Assembly (NCBI GenBank): GCA_040437565.1
Contig: JBDOQK010000011.1
Span: 186,001-250,000, forward strand
From: Albugo candida
Lineage: Eukaryota > Oomycota > Peronosporomycetes > Albuginales
DNA: 64,000 nt
Direction of reading: 5' to 3'
The notes under the pieces were generated by a model, which was not told the DNA's origin, ran no database searches, and saw nothing but the letters and a program-made list of their open reading frames with translations. The position numbers were made by a program, and so were the translations under genes. Numbering within the stretch: position 1 is the stretch's first letter; each line of letters starts with the position of its first letter. Below, one piece after another: positions 32,394 to 44,464 of the stretch.

Positions 32394-33366
32394 TCAGTTG
32401 CCATTCTTTTGCCGTTTTGGCTCCTGAGCATCGTGCATACGTGCAGCTTCTCTACCACTGAGTCGCTTGAAAATCCCGTCCATTTGGTCTGTGATAAGAG
32501 TATACGCTCCAGACGCAAGCAGGCCACGATGTACTTGCTCATTCAGACCTCCCGGCGTTGCTCCTTCTTCGGCCATTTCTGTAAAGCTTTCTTTCGATTC
32601 GTATCCGGATTCAGCAAGTGATTTGAAGAAAGACGATATAAAAAATCGAGCGCTTTCTTCGCCTAAGAACGAAAGTTGGGTAAAAGCATCAATCAGTATT
32701 TGAGTGCAAAGGCTATTTATTCCACAGTACCGACTCCGTTGTTGACGTTCCATTGCTGTATATTTGCACAATTGGCATAAAAAAAGCTGATCAATGCTGT
32801 CACACCAGTCTACACAGCAGTGAGATCCTCAGCTTTGAAATTACTTGAGAAACACGCACCAAAGTGGTGATTTCCGACTCATTTTGAACCATAACGGGTG
32901 TACCGATTTCGCTGAGAACCTTTTCAACCATCTCATGCTTTGGGTAGGCAAGCACGGGTCCTGAGCGTTTAGCTGCACTTGGCAGAGGAACTGTTCTTAC
33001 GACCTGCGAGGACGGCAATTGTGTCCAATTTAGCAATTGGTCGAAAGGAATCGTGGCCATCATAGATATAACGATCTTATTTGTAGGAAAGTGAAGTTTT
33101 GGAATCAATTCTTTCGCTACGTTAGGTAAAAGGCCGATGAAAATGACGTCACTATTGTGAATGATCGCTTGGTTGTCATCCAGCACAGTTATGCGCTGAG
33201 GATGCGCGTGAACTAGCGCATCTGACTTTTTCTTTGACCGTGCGGATATGTATACGTGCTGTGGCCTTTTTCCATTCTCACTGCAAAATCCGTTGATTAC
33301 AGCAGACCCAATTTTCCCCGTGCCAATTAGTCCGAACACAAGCGACTCCATTTCGCTTAGGTCCAT
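32394..33366 (-). CDS. Pyrroline-5-carboxylate reductase family protein (apparent frame slip near the 3' third)
   Basis: Starts at 33366 (MDLSEMESLVFGLIGTGKIG). The N-terminal Rossmann motif GLIGTGKIGSAVINGF, SDVIFIGLLPNVAKELIP and VVRTVPLPSAAKRSGPVLAY fit ProC-type reductases, which make proline from P5C using NAD(P)H. An intron starts at about 32864 (GTGCGT after ITTL) and ends at 32812. The C-terminal dimerisation block is present (GGLNEQVHRGLLASGAYTLI, like SPGGTTEAALRVL). Between IQQWNVNNGVGTVE and INSLCTQILIDAF the frame slips by one base near 32715, with no fitting intron. That may be sequence error or a true lesion. It could also be a P5CR-like paralogue rather than the biosynthetic enzyme. 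Confidence 0.75.
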
Positions 33367-33478
33367 ACGTCAAAAGGTTCGGTACGATATGTAGATCAGA
33401 TCTTAAAAAGGAATTAGAAAGAAACAGGAGCGCTATTTATTAGCAAACTTAAAGGGTATCGGGAGCCCACTCGAATCA

Positions 33479-34025
33479 CTATTTGCAGAATCTGCTTTTG
33501 ACACATTCTTCATCAAGTTCCGACAAATCTGTGGCATGCACGACAGTATCAACACCCTCAAATTGGCGAATAATTGCGGCTTTGGAAGAAGCGTAAAGCA
33601 TTTTAGATTTGACCGGGGCTGTCTCAGGTGACCTAAAATGCATCAATTCGCATCAGTTACGAAAAGATGTCGAAGATAAGAAGCTTACCATGAAAAGAAG
33701 ACGATCTTGCTCCCTTCGCGATTGTCCGCCGTTTTATATGTCATATCGTATAAAGCATAACGACATCCATCCTGGATCTCTTTTAGGTGATCTGTAAACT
33801 GCTCGTAACCATCTTTATCGCCACCCTCCACTTCCACCTTAATAACTCCATGCTTGTCCAGTGTAAAAACGATGTATCTGCATATTCGGCCTTTTCTCAT
33901 CTTGAATGCTTCAAACTGGGTCATTACATCATCAGTCAATTGCACTGATGTAGCCTTCAGAGATACAAGTGAAACACGTGATACAGTTAGTACTTTTGTG
34001 ATAGATGCTGCGGCATCCTTACCAT
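33479..34025 (-). CDS. Actin-depolymerising factor / cofilin
   Basis: Three exons: 34023-34025 (the start codon alone), 33689-33954 and 33479-33632, giving 140 residues, the usual ADF length. The product begins M-ATSVQLTDDVMTQFEAFK and contains RKGRICRYIVFTLD, CRYALYDMTYKTADNREG and [24 protein letters not shown], the ADF-H core with the actin-binding long helix, ending in VVHATDLSEL. The first intron (68 bp, GTAAGG ... TGAAG) falls immediately after the ATG, as in many plant ADF genes. The protein severs and depolymerises F-actin. Confidence 0.93.
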
Positions 34026-34207
34026 CTTGAAAAGGGAATTTCTCGAAACTGGTACTGAAGGCAGAGCCTTTTGATCGTACTTAATCGCGTAACAGCATTA
34101 TTGTGCTCCATTCATTGGACAATAAAGATTGTTAGGTGTATGCTCTATGCATTCTCATCATTTCATATCTAATCTACAAAAAAATCTAAATGACCGATTA
34201 GTACTGC

Positions 34208-37025
34208 TCAAAACATGTCTCTATCCGCTGATAAAATATGATGAACCGCTGCCTCAAATGTTGCCAGATAATAACCAGCTTCGCTATGTCGTTTCTCTGG
34301 ATCACACAAGCGATTCAGCAGCACCTGCGTCATCACTGGAGATTCCAAATTGCAATGTATTAGCACGTAAATGAAAATTGGTAAAAAGTCATCTCCGCTG
34401 AGCAGTTCTTCCTTCACGTTGGAAGGCCCGCTCGAGTGACATGACACTTCAGAATGAGAGTCTTGGTGATACCCATGAGAGTTGGCTTCATCCATAACTG
34501 ATGAAACAGCGTGTTCAGACCGATACAAATCATGGATTTGATGGGCACAAGTCACTAATCTGGCCATTTTATCCCAAGGCAAGAATGCTCCATCCATTTC
34601 TTTTATGGTCTGCACGGCCAATCTCCAGTTACTCGGAGACGTTTTACTTGAACTTATCCCAATAGACTCTTGTGATTGATTTCGTAATACCCGGAGACGC
34701 GATTGGAATTGTATTTCTTTGTCAGCTACCATCTTACGAAGCGCTTGGTTCAGGTCTTTCATGACCGAGACACATATTCGCTCTTCCAGTTCTGGTCGAA
34801 TAGAGTCTGATATAAATGCGTACAAGCGATCATTTCGAGTTTGTTGATCCAAACTGGCCAGAATATTCACGTACGAGTTGTTTCGTGATTTCAGCCTTCG
34901 CTTCGGCATATTGCTACTTTCGTTAGAAAACACTTGAATTACCATATTAGCTGGTGTCGTGTACAATTTGATTAGACGTTCGGCAAATTGCTTCATTTCC
35001 TGAAATCGATGTTCCAACATGTACTCCTGGAGTCCATCCAGTAGATCACCCATTTCGTTAAGTACATCGATGGAATGTTCATCACCAAGTTTTTGTAGTT
35101 TTTGTTCGAATCGAAGACATGCTTTACCTTCTGGTGAGGTGTTGTCGTTTACAGTGTGATAAACATATACCCGTAGCTGACGAGACAACTGATGAGTCCG
35201 TTTTGGGTGCATCATACTTTCAGCAGGGACTTGAAGAAACTGGTGCAATTCCTTGAGAGCAACTCCATGCAAGAAAGTCAACGGGGATGGTGTCACCAGA
35301 GTTGCTGCACTTCGAAGAAAACCTTCTAAAAGACGAGCCTGACTTTTCGCAAAACCATCGTTTGTGTTTCGTATTTGACTCAATCGCGAAGCTAATGAAA
35401 TCTCACGTATGCGTTGTGATATCTTGCAAAGCTACATATGAACCGTGATCATTTGTAAGCGACTCATTACATATTCTCCACTGACCTTTCGGTACAACTT
35501 CAAAATATCTTTCTGACGCTTTGTCGTGAACCAGACAATCCCTGTTTCGATATCAACGATCCGGATGAGATACTCCTAAATATCCGAAATGATGAATGGT
35601 CAGAATTAGTGACCTAGCATGTTGTCTTGCCGTTGGTCGCGCATTTCTAAATTCGGGCTTGCCAACTTGTTCGTGAACCAGACGAATCGATAGACCCTGC
35701 CGGATATCTACAATAAAAAGCTGCAGCAATGAAATGAAGACTCGAGCTTGAATCATACTTTTGCATTTAAGAATGAGAAGATGCCATTCATGATCAGAAA
35801 TCAATCTGTCCGTTTTCGTGGTATTGTCAATGAGCTACGCATAATATGTGAGTTTGTGTATGTCGACAGCATATAGCTAAAGTACCATCCTTGAAGGCTG
35901 AATGAGCGGAAGAGTATACGAGCGGAGTGTATCTAGTTCCTGACTCGATATAACGCCATTGCGATAGATCTCGCTTGCTTTGGAAAGTAGTTCGAAGGCT
36001 AAATGAGGCTCACGATGCTGTATACGCTTCTCTGCGTCCGTCAGATTCAGTCGACTTCTCTGGAAGAAATTGAAAATTATTGAATGAATCCACAGCGCTT
36101 GGTGATCAGTATTACCTTGATAACGTCAATACTTGAAGTATCCATAATACTTGGACGCACATTACGAAGCTCGGGTGGAATGAACATTTGATTGACAGAA
36201 TCGGAGACAAACTGACGCTTGGCAACGAGTTGATCAGCGTTCAAGACAGGGTGCACTACTTCTTCATCCACATCGCCCACGTCGCCAGTGTACACTCTGC
36301 CAAATAGCGTTCCATCATCTTCCGCTAATGAATCAGATCTCTCGGGAATATTGGCTTTTCTCTCATGGCTCTCATCCCTTTCTATAGCCTGATCGTCTCC
36401 AGATATGGCACTTGTGACGTCGTCAGACTCAAAAGCGGAATCCTTACAGACACTTCTTTTCAACTCCTCCGTCCCGTCATCAGATGTGGCTCCGTCTTCG
36501 TCGTCATTGTCTATATCGTCAATACATTCCGTTGGTAGCTGTCATTATTTATCTTCAGTATTGTTTATAATATCAAAAGAAGAAGAGCAGCATCATAACC
36601 TGCAAGAAGTCAATTGGCAATAAATTTCCCTCTGTCGCGTCAAACATGGACTCGTGGTAATTTGTGACCTCATCTTGCATCTCATCTGTGATACACGATT
36701 GTGTTTCATTCATTCTCAGTATTGCGGCAATTGTATTCTCCATTACAAACTCGTGCGCTTCGAAAACAAGCTTTAAAGGTTCCAACTCCCATGCTGGAAA
36801 CATCGATTGCAGAAGTTTTATTCCGCGACGGAAAGTATTTTGATTCGACCTCTTTGAGAATGATGTTGCGGTTACTCCAGTTGATGAGCGCGACACTGAG
36901 GGTGGTGATTCCAAGACCTCAAATGATTCTCGATTTCCTCGGCGTTTACTGAATAAATCGCTAATATCACGGCGAAAGGATCGTTTAGTACGCTCTGAGT
37001 TGGTATTATTGATACTGGAGCGCAT
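34208..37025 (-). CDS. CUE-PX-VPS9 protein, predicted Rab5-type guanine nucleotide exchange factor
   Basis: Multi-exon gene starting at 37025. Exon 1 (about 36600-37025) carries a CUE domain at residues 67-106 (GIKLLQSMFPAWELEPLKLV ... ENTIAAILRM). Exon 2 (about 36115-36540) is acidic and disordered, ending RNVRPSIMDTSSIDVIK. Small exons at about 35450-36070 give a PX-like segment (YLIRIVDIETGIVWFTTKRQ then DILKLYRKL). The last exon, 34208 to about 35400, carries a helical linker and a VPS9 domain: FLPWDKMARLVTCAHQIHDL, then LSGDDFLPIFIYVLIHCNLE and AGYYLATFEAAVHHI. VPS9 domains activate Rab5/Vps21, CUE binds ubiquitin and PX binds PI3P, so the protein fits early-endosome traffic. Inner exon borders are approximate. 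Confidence 0.83.
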
Positions 37026-37256
37026 TTCTTTTCACAGAAACACACTTGAATGGATATAATACGATGAATATGCAGCAGATTGAGTGCAAAAGACAAATTT
37101 GAGTACTAGAACTCTAAACACATTGCGCGCTGAAGAATTTGTCTCTTATAATAACGGATAGCAGCTACATAACTGCAATGATGTCATTTTAAGGCGCATT
37201 TACTGTTAGGTTTGAATATTCGCCAGTAACGCAGTTTGTCGACATACGATTTAGTG

Positions 37257-38912
37257 ATGCAGTCATCCACGCTAGAAGAAGCTTCGCTTCAGTCCAAAAT
37301 CCAAGCCATGAAAAACCTTCTTCAAATTCAAGATAAGAGGATCTTTTCAGATGAGAAATCTCACTCTATAAATCGAAACAGGAGCACAGAAAGATCGCTT
37401 ATGGGGTTCCGACGGAATCAGTCGATAAAGCATCATGGGCAGTTCTCAAGGAATCATGCGGTATATCAAGCAAAAACCAGCAATCGAACATGGTCAAGGT
37501 TTGGGTTGATCATTAACAAAGGGAATAAATTTACGCATAGCGGTTCGTTTGAAATGAAGAAACCAATGTGGAACAAAGGGGCTTCTTCGAAACACTTTGT
37601 AAGACTGGTAGCAGTTCATGTTCTTTCTCGTTTCAGATATGCCTTTGTAGTTGAACTTTTCCAATAAAAACTTGCGATCCATCTCATCCAAGTAAGGGGC
37701 ATCCATTATGGCTTTTGGATTTCTAACAAATTTTATTGTTTTTATCAGTAGTAAAAAAAAAGCGAGTTGTAATACTATGGAAAAGCTTCAGCTGGATGGA
37801 AGTGTATATGCAAAACGAAATGGTGGCTTCAGTTTAATTCGGTCTGGTGGGCCCAGTCATATCTTTCCATCGAATGTTTCACAAGCCAGGCTCTTACCTA
37901 CAAATAATTTTAAGCTACCACTACGATCTAGACCTTATACAAAAGATAACGTCATTCGACGAAGTCGTGTTGTATCATTCAAGCAATCATACGCTCGAGT
38001 CGCACCATACTTCAAGCACAAGCCCATCGGAGCTACTCGGTGAGTACACATAATCAAACTCTTCCCCATATTGACTGTTATGCCCTGTACTCACCAGTCA
38101 TGTGGCTCAAGCCGCGGTTGATCGTGCTCGACTTGCAAAAGCAAAACAGACGCTTGTTCGGACCGAATACTGCCTTTTTTACAATCGATTTGGTGAGTTA
38201 CTTCTTGAGAATTCTTCAGTATTGTACGGTCCATCTCCCTTATAGGCTGCTGCAACAAGAAGAATTCTTGCAAGTATATCCATGACAGTCGAAAAATTGC
38301 AGTATGTCCGAAATTCTTGAAGGGAGGCTGTGACAACCCCAAGTGCCTTTTATCTCACAAGCATGACCAGGTTGCTATCTCGATGTTACTTTGCTTACTT
38401 GGGCGTTCTTGATTGTCGAACAATTTCGTTGTTTGTAGAACAAAATGCCAGTTTGCAAGCTTTTTTTGCGCGGTACTTGCACGCGTGAAGGCTGCAAATA
38501 CCGTCATATAAAAGTCAGCTCAAATGCTGGTATTTGTCCAGCATTTCTCAAGGGATACTGTCCTTTGCAATCCGAATGCTGCCTCAAGCATGAGTTACCG
38601 ACAAAAAAGCGCACATTGCGCTCCATTTCAAATGGTAAATTTTCGGCCGCGAAGAATTCTGAAAGCATGGAAGGTACAACAGGTACGTCTGCAGGCCATT
38701 TAGACACCTTTACACATTCAGAGCACGCAGGATGCGATTCAAAAGATTGCAAGGTATCTACAGCCACCTCATTTCTCGTAGAAAAGAGTACTATCAAGAA
38801 CAAGGAATCCCCTTCAGGACTGGTAATTCGCCCTAATTTAGAAATGGCGGCCAAAAGGCAGAAAGTCGAGTTGTTTCCCTTAGCGTTGCGGGAGCAACAT
38901 CAAAGCCGATAG
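37257..38912 (+). CDS. CCCH zinc-finger protein, ZC3H3/Smicl-like
   Basis: At least five exons: 37257 to about 37598, about 37749-38039, 38098 to about 38191, about 38244-38374 and 38442-38912. The C-terminal half is a string of CCCH fingers: YCLFYNRFG-CCNKKNSCKYIH, AVCPKFLKGGCDNPKCLLSH, MPVCKLFLRGTCTREGCKYR and GICPAFLKGYCPLQSECCLKH. This matches ZC3H3 closely (CSYFLKGICSNSNCPYSH, FLKGYCPLGAKCKKKH). Upstream, KLQLDGSVYAKRNGGFSLIR and RARLAKAKQTLVRTEYC also fit that family. ZC3H3 works in polyadenylation and export of polyadenylated RNA. The gene shares a 231-bp divergent promoter region with the VPS9 gene. Confidence 0.85.
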
Positions 38913-39061
38913 CGCACATTAACTAGCGACATTCGAGTAACTTTGTTCTAATATGAGTCGGTTAAGTGTTGAAATCAAGTATCGCATGCAGCATCGTGAG
39001 CAATGGTGAGTCCCTTTTTCCCGCGTCAATTGTACCAAGCATCCTGAATCTATTCCTATGA

Positions 39062-41267
39062 ATGATGGCACAGGATGAGTTGGAAAGACTGATGCCTCGC
39101 ACCACGTAAATATTCTGACGAACCTATCGTTTTATTGCATAAACTCTATTTTTGTGTGACTCAGTGCAGCTAACGAAGCTTCCAAGATCGATTCTGCTAA
39201 AGTACGCGAGTACTTTCAAGCATCTGATGTAAGATAGCTTCACTAATTGCTTGGATAACATATTTTACTACGTGTTACTTTACAAGCCTGTTAGTAAAGT
39301 GGTAGCGAAACAATCGAAGAAAACGATACGAAAAGATGAACAAGGTTTTGAAGATATTGACGAGTTCTGGGTCGATGGGGATGAGACAGATGGAAGAAGT
39401 AGAGATAATACGGAAGCTGATACAACTTTGAACAGTAGAGCATTTCTTAAGTCTATTGAGTGCTTTGTCTGAGGTTGCGATTGAGCGAATAGGCAGCTTA
39501 GCATCAGCTGAGGGTCTCCCTGTAAATGCAAAAGCGATACTTTCAGAGAATTCTTTTGATCTGGGTGAGCGCGATAGTGGATCAAACACGCATGAGGTCG
39601 ATTTTGGCGGGCTTTCGGATGACAATATTGGCAATAGTATTGAGCTAGCCGTCTCCAAACAAACAGATCCGAATGTCTCCTTCAGTCGTCATAAGGATGA
39701 GGATCCAGCAAACAACAAAGACTCAGTGCCCACAAAACCTCAAGGATCTCGATCGCCTGATACTGGCGTAATGAGTGAGGCAAAATCAAACAAGAAATCA
39801 ACTCCAAGCACAAGGAAAAAATCGAAAGGTAGAGAGGATCCGGGCGAGAGTCGTTTGAACGTATTAAATGTTTGTAGGAGCGCGTTCTGAGAGAAAAAAT
39901 GTCAAAAATTCCGCTGTGTCATCAAAAAAAGGAAATCCCAGCAATAGTCCAGCTGCATTTAGCATGGTCGGTAGCCCTTTTTCGGTCAATGAAGCGCCAG
40001 TTACACCAGGGTCCAATGGTATGTGCTCGCTAGTGAGGAGTTCTCTTCTGCAAAGCTCATAGTATGTGTTTTTTGTTCTCTAGCCAGTCAACGAGATATC
40101 AAGCTGCTCAAACCTTTCTCGGAATTGGAATCTCCTCCTATACAAACAAAATTATTTTCTACAGGAACCAAAGCATCAATCTCCAAACTGTCTACAGACA
40201 ATAAACAAAAGAAAACTCAGAAGCTTGCAGAAATGAGCACTCCCAGCAAGACCAGCATGACGAAAAAGAAAGCTGTATATAGAGACACTCCACCTGGAAC
40301 GGATACATCTGCGGATCTCGTGCATACTGATAATGACAGCACGTTCCGCATTACCGACATGGACTCTGAACGAGATCAGTCGTATCTGGATGAAAACAGC
40401 AAAGGCGTTCTTGACTTGTCACATGCCCAGGATGTGTTGCGTGACCGGGCACGACGAGCTTCCTCGGATGGACTTCGGCGCTCAGGAAGAAAACGATACA
40501 AACCTCTGGCATGGTATAAAGGCGAGCACTATGTTTTTGAACGTCGTCAATCGGGTATTGGATGTGTAATTCCAACGGTTGTGGGAGTAGAACGTGCTGG
40601 TACGCATACACCTTCAAAATTGGAAGAAAACGGTAGTAAATCATCTCGTCCTACGCGTAAACCTCGCCAACCTCGAACCAAACTCAAACCATTTCCAAGA
40701 GAAAAGCTACCAAAAGAATTTACGTATCAAGACAACGAATGGGCTGAGATCTATGACCACACTGCCGATTGTCTGAATCGCATGAACATCATCTGTCGTG
40801 CGAATGAAATCGAACATCGTCAATTACCACCTTCAGAAGGACAAACAATTGCGGGATTTGCGGGTCAAAGCTTCAATTTGAACACAAGCATTCCATATTC
40901 GCGGTGGATTTCTGGTCGATTGCTTCTTCCTCCGGGTGCCAGTAAAGAGGCTGAAAGTGTTGGTGAAGCTGTGCAAATATTTTACGTGCAAAATACACAA
41001 CCTGATGCTCTCGAAGTGGCATATACTCCAGCAATTAGCAAGTCAAAAGGAGAGACCGAACCAGTCGATTACTTTGACTTGGAGAAAGCCACTCGCTTCC
41101 TACTGAGATTGGGTGATGAATTCTATATCCCCACACGCAACGCTTATTATCTCAAAAACCATTCGGAAACAGTGGAAGCCGAGCTTCGATTTTTGATACT
41201 TCGAGCGAATACGTACAAATCTGATCAGCAAAATGCTGTTCCCGATACGAAGGAGACAAGCGCGTAG
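39062..41267 (+). CDS. CENPC: Inner kinetochore protein CENP-C/Mif2
   Basis: Exons 39062-39105, about 39167-39229, about 39287-39826, about 39880-40019 and 40084-41267. The C-terminal exon carries the CENP-C motif GLRRSGRKRYKPLAWYKGEH, which contacts the CENP-A nucleosome. It is followed by the Mif2/CENP-C cupin dimerisation domain (RWISGRLLLPPGASKEAE, AVQIFYVQNTQPDALEV, LRLGDEFYIPTRNAYYLKN). Near the N terminus FEDIDEFWVDGDE recalls the conserved acidic region that recruits outer kinetochore factors. The middle is basic and disordered. Near 39433 the frame slips by one base (TTLN to EHFLSLLSALSE) without an evident intron. The start is uncertain: an upstream ATG at 38953 opens another short exon that does not splice in phase. 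Confidence 0.88.
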
Positions 41268-41529
41268 TAGAACACGTAGCAAATAGGAAGACTCCTTTTG
41301 CCCAAATGTGGATAACTATGATGATAAAGCGAAAATCTCAGATATGCGGTCTTACGCGCCCATTGATACTGCAATCGCAAAGGTTCATATCGCTTGATTC
41401 ACGTATGATCAGGCGGGTCTCAGTAATAAGCGTTTAACGTGCACTGCTGAACGAATATCCGCAATAAAATCGGTGTGGCTTACTGCTTTCTACTGCTTAA
41501 ATACGTACCATATTCGGGTAAATCAATTG

Positions 41530-42955
41530 ATGGAGATAGCTGTCGAAGACGCCGAGTCTCTATCGTATCATCGATTCTGCAAGCAGTACATGGAGAAAAA
41601 CCGACCTGTTCGGATCAAGAACATTACAAAAGGATGGTCGAGTTCCTTGTATTGGAAAACCGCAAAAGGAAGCCTTAATTTTCAGTATTTGCGTGCGATA
41701 TACGGCGATGAAATGGTTCCGGTGTGTGATTTTGCAAATATCGCCATAGTAGCTAAAGATATGAAAAAGCAGGTTGTACAAGGTCGAGCACACGCCCATG
41801 AATCTCATACGCGGACTTTAGTGAATTTCAGAGAATATCTTCAGCAAGTCGAATCACAAACGGCTGGGCTGACATACTTGAAGGATTGGCATTTTCATCA
41901 GTGCTGCCAAAAAAGAGGCTTCAAACCAGAATACACGTATGTCAAATCGAGGCAATGTGAGGTGCCAAGGTTGACGTGTATCCTGCAAGAACGCCGATAT
42001 ACTTCCAGGACGATTGGCTCAATTGGTAGGCAACGTTTGCTCTCTACAACAAGGCATCGCATGACAGGTTGTAGGTGGTCCAATCGAAAGGAGATGCTGA
42101 ATCACAGAACCGATGACTACCGATTTCTGTATTTTGGTACGCCCAGCCATTTGGATCAAACGGCCCAGGCTCTTCTATACCTTTAGGACCGGCCGGAACT
42201 TGGACACCAATGCACTACGACGTGCTCTGCTCTTTCAGGTACTCCATTACAAAACATTGTGCTTTGCTGAGGTTGTCAAAAGCTGGTCAGTCAACATTTG
42301 CGGACGAAAAAAATGGCTGCTTTTCGCGCCAGAGGATGTAAACTCGAAACTTGCTTTTATGTACAATTCTCATCTGCATCCTTCCAGGCGAATAATCTCA
42401 AGGACCGATTCGGTCAACAAGTCATTCCTGACTTTACTGCGACTGAAATCGACCCATTAACTTATCCCAACATTAGGGCAGCCCGTCCATTGGAAGCCAT
42501 TCAAGTTTGCCAGATTGAGAGCACATAACATCCGACTCCCTCACTCTATTTCATAGGAGCAAGATGAAGCCATATTCGTTCCAAGCGGCTGGTATCACCA
42601 AGTGACCAATTTGACGACAACCATTTCAATCAATCATAATTGGTTCAACGGTTTCAATCTTCATCACGTATGGGCTTTTCTTCAAAACGAGATCAAGGCC
42701 ATTGAGCATGAGCTAAACCATCTCAAATGTCCACTCGGAAGTTGGACCGATGCTGAATTCCGATCGGAATGCCAGAAGCTGCTACAGTTGAATTCCCGAA
42801 TGAATTATACAGAGCTCTTCACGTTGCTGAAAGCAAAAGAGCATCAACTTGAAGCTGAAAGTGTCCACAGCGCTCCCTATGGTAAAGCGCATATGATCAA
42901 GGTACATGCAAACCATACGAGTCGCAATAAAGTCTCACAGAAAATAGCTTCGTGA
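41530..42955 (+). CDS. JMJD4: JmjC-domain oxygenase, JMJD4-like
   Basis: Multi-exon gene from 41530 (MEIAVEDAESLSYHRF). Blocks in order match JMJD4: NRPVRIKNITKGWSSSLYW, LRAIYGDEMVPVCDF, LTYLKDWHFHQ, PIYFQDDWLN, EMLNHRTDDYRFLYFG-PAGTWTPMHYDVLCSF and SWSVNICGRKKWLLFAPED. Then come IDPLTYPNIRAARPLEAIQ and EQDEAIFVPSGWYHQVTNL with TISINHNWFNGFNL. The Fe(II)-binding His and Asp are seen in MHYDV and the distal His in SGWYHQV. JMJD4 hydroxylates a lysine of translation release factor eRF1. Introns at 42140, 42239, 42340 and 42506 are clean. The junctions between 41900 and 42090 are not resolved and may contain a frame slip. Confidence 0.87.
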
Positions 42956-43011
42956 GATCTGTAGGCAGCTTGAAGAGTATGGAATTCATAAAGACTAGCT
43001 GGTCCACATGG

Positions 43012-44427
43012 TCACAACGACCCGATCTTGAGTCCAGAATGCATCGATGTACAGTGTATACACATGTCCTCGGCCGTGTGATGAAGAGTGCAAAAGAAGC
43101 CTTCGCAGTGCCGACACACTGAAGGTTGAGAGAAAAAGGTAAATACGTAGTGACAACCTCGAGCATTGCAGTACCAATCCGGTCGTTGTGGAACCTCGAT
43201 AAACGTCGATTTGCAGGAATTGATTCCTTCCGAGATGCTTGTGATTGAGCGTTCCGAAACAGAGATATCGCTGAATCGATTCCATACCAACAATACTGCT
43301 TCCAGTAAGCTTTCACGTTGGCTGTACACAAAGCTACTGTTACTTTGTGAGTCGATCAGGTCATGCACTGAAAAGGATCGTTTGAGATGAGAATCCTTTG
43401 ATAAACGCTTTGCTGATAGCCAAGAAATGCCACTGCTTTGAGCGCGATCTCGATTTTGTGCGAGTGTCGCAACCGACGCATTCCTCGGCGATTGTATGAG
43501 AGTGAGCGACGACGTATCAGAGGTACTGGTCGTGCGTGGAGTTGAGCATTCCTCTTCCTCGGTTTTCTGTACATCAGTGATCAATTTCCATTTACCATTT
43601 GTGCACGGGGATTCAGGTGTCCATGCTGCATCACGTTGATGCTTCAAGTCGTGCATGGAGATAACAACGCATTCATGGCGATCCATACAAGTGAGCGATT
43701 CCTTTGCTTCTCGATGACTGCGACAATATGTAAGCTTGCACTTGTTGCATCTTCCTTTCGATCGAAACAATCGATCCACTCTTCTATTGCAGTAAATGCA
43801 GACGTCTCCACCAAGAACCAGCTGAGCGGCCTGTGTATCTCGAAAGGTCCAATTCACACACATCTCTAGAGGAGTCAGACCATCTTTTCGACCGGTCCAA
43901 CATCCTCCTCGTGCATTTGTATTGGCACCGTGCGAAAGTAAGAGTCGAATGCAATCCGGTTCATTCCGAAGAACGCCAATATGTAATGGATTGAGCTTGC
44001 AATCATCAGCGTAGTCCACCTGTGCTCCCCACTCTAGAATCGCATACTTGGCGACTGGTGCTTGACCAAACCAAATAGCGTGATGTAACACCTCATTAGC
44101 GACAACCTGTCCATGAAAATGGGTTCGATTTTGTCGTATCCGTCTTTCAAACCATTGCTGTAACTCAGCTAAACTGCCACTTTCGATGAGATGCAAGATT
44201 TCGGGTGCGAGTGTTCGATGTTGGTCGAATGGCCTCGGAGGTCGACAGGATCCCGAATTTGCTTCTTGAACGACATGCATCTTTGAGTGTTTGTTCGCTA
44301 AGAATGTAAGGACATCGCATTCTATTTGGTCCGTTGTGTCGATACTGAGTGCTCGAAATACGGCTTGATACGGATCAATTTTGCGCACTAGAGGTTTGAA
44401 ATCCCGGAGAAAATCTTCAAAGTTCAT
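43012..44427 (-). CDS. Ankyrin-repeat protein with two degenerate zinc-finger regions
   Basis: A single exon of 471 residues. Residues about 108-205 form two to three ankyrin repeats (VANEVLHHAIWFGQAPVAKY, KLNPLHIGVLRNEPDCIRLL, DGLTPLEMC). A Cys/His cluster at 210-253 (C-IYC, C-NKC, C-RSH, C then H-EC) looks like a cross-brace zinc domain related to FYVE/LIM. A second at about 425-465 (WYCNARGCHYVFTFFSQPSV, CRHCEGFFCTLHH, CIHC) resembles a divergent FYVE/RING-like finger. The segment between is Ser/Thr-rich and disordered. The combination is common in oomycetes but its function is unknown; phosphoinositide or protein binding is an inference. Its start is 38 bp from the stop codon of the TBC gene on the same strand. 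Confidence 0.72.
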   Translation of the reverse strand: MNFEDFLRDFKPLVRKIDPYQAVFRALSIDTTDQIECDVLTFLANKHSKMHVVQEANSGSCRPPRPFDQHRTLAPEILHLIESGSLAELQQWFERRIRQNRTHFHGQVVANEVLHHAIWFGQAPVAKYAILEWGAQVDYADDCKLNPLHIGVLRNEPDCIRLLLSHGANTNARGGCWTGRKDGLTPLEMCVNWTFRDTQAAQLVLGGDVCIYCNRRVDRLFRSKGRCNKCKLTYCRSHREAKESLTCMDRHECVVISMHDLKHQRDAAWTPESPCTNGKWKLITDVQKTEEEECSTPRTTSTSDTSSLTLIQSPRNASVATLAQNRDRAQSSGISWLSAKRLSKDSHLKRSFSVHDLIDSQSNSSFVYSQRESLLEAVLLVWNRFSDISVSERSITSISEGINSCKSTFIEVPQRPDWYCNARGCHYVFTFFSQPSVCRHCEGFFCTLHHTAEDMCIHCTSMHSGLKIGSL

Positions 44428-44464
44428 GCAAAGCAGCTTGTCTTCAAGAAGCTACAAAGTCTCG

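Noticed and set aside
37494-37706. A minus-strand frame with a protein-like start (MDAPYLDEMDRKFLLEKFNY)
   Set aside because: Most of it is antisense to the first exon of the ZC3H3-like gene and the rest covers its first intron. No splice sites or family match support it.
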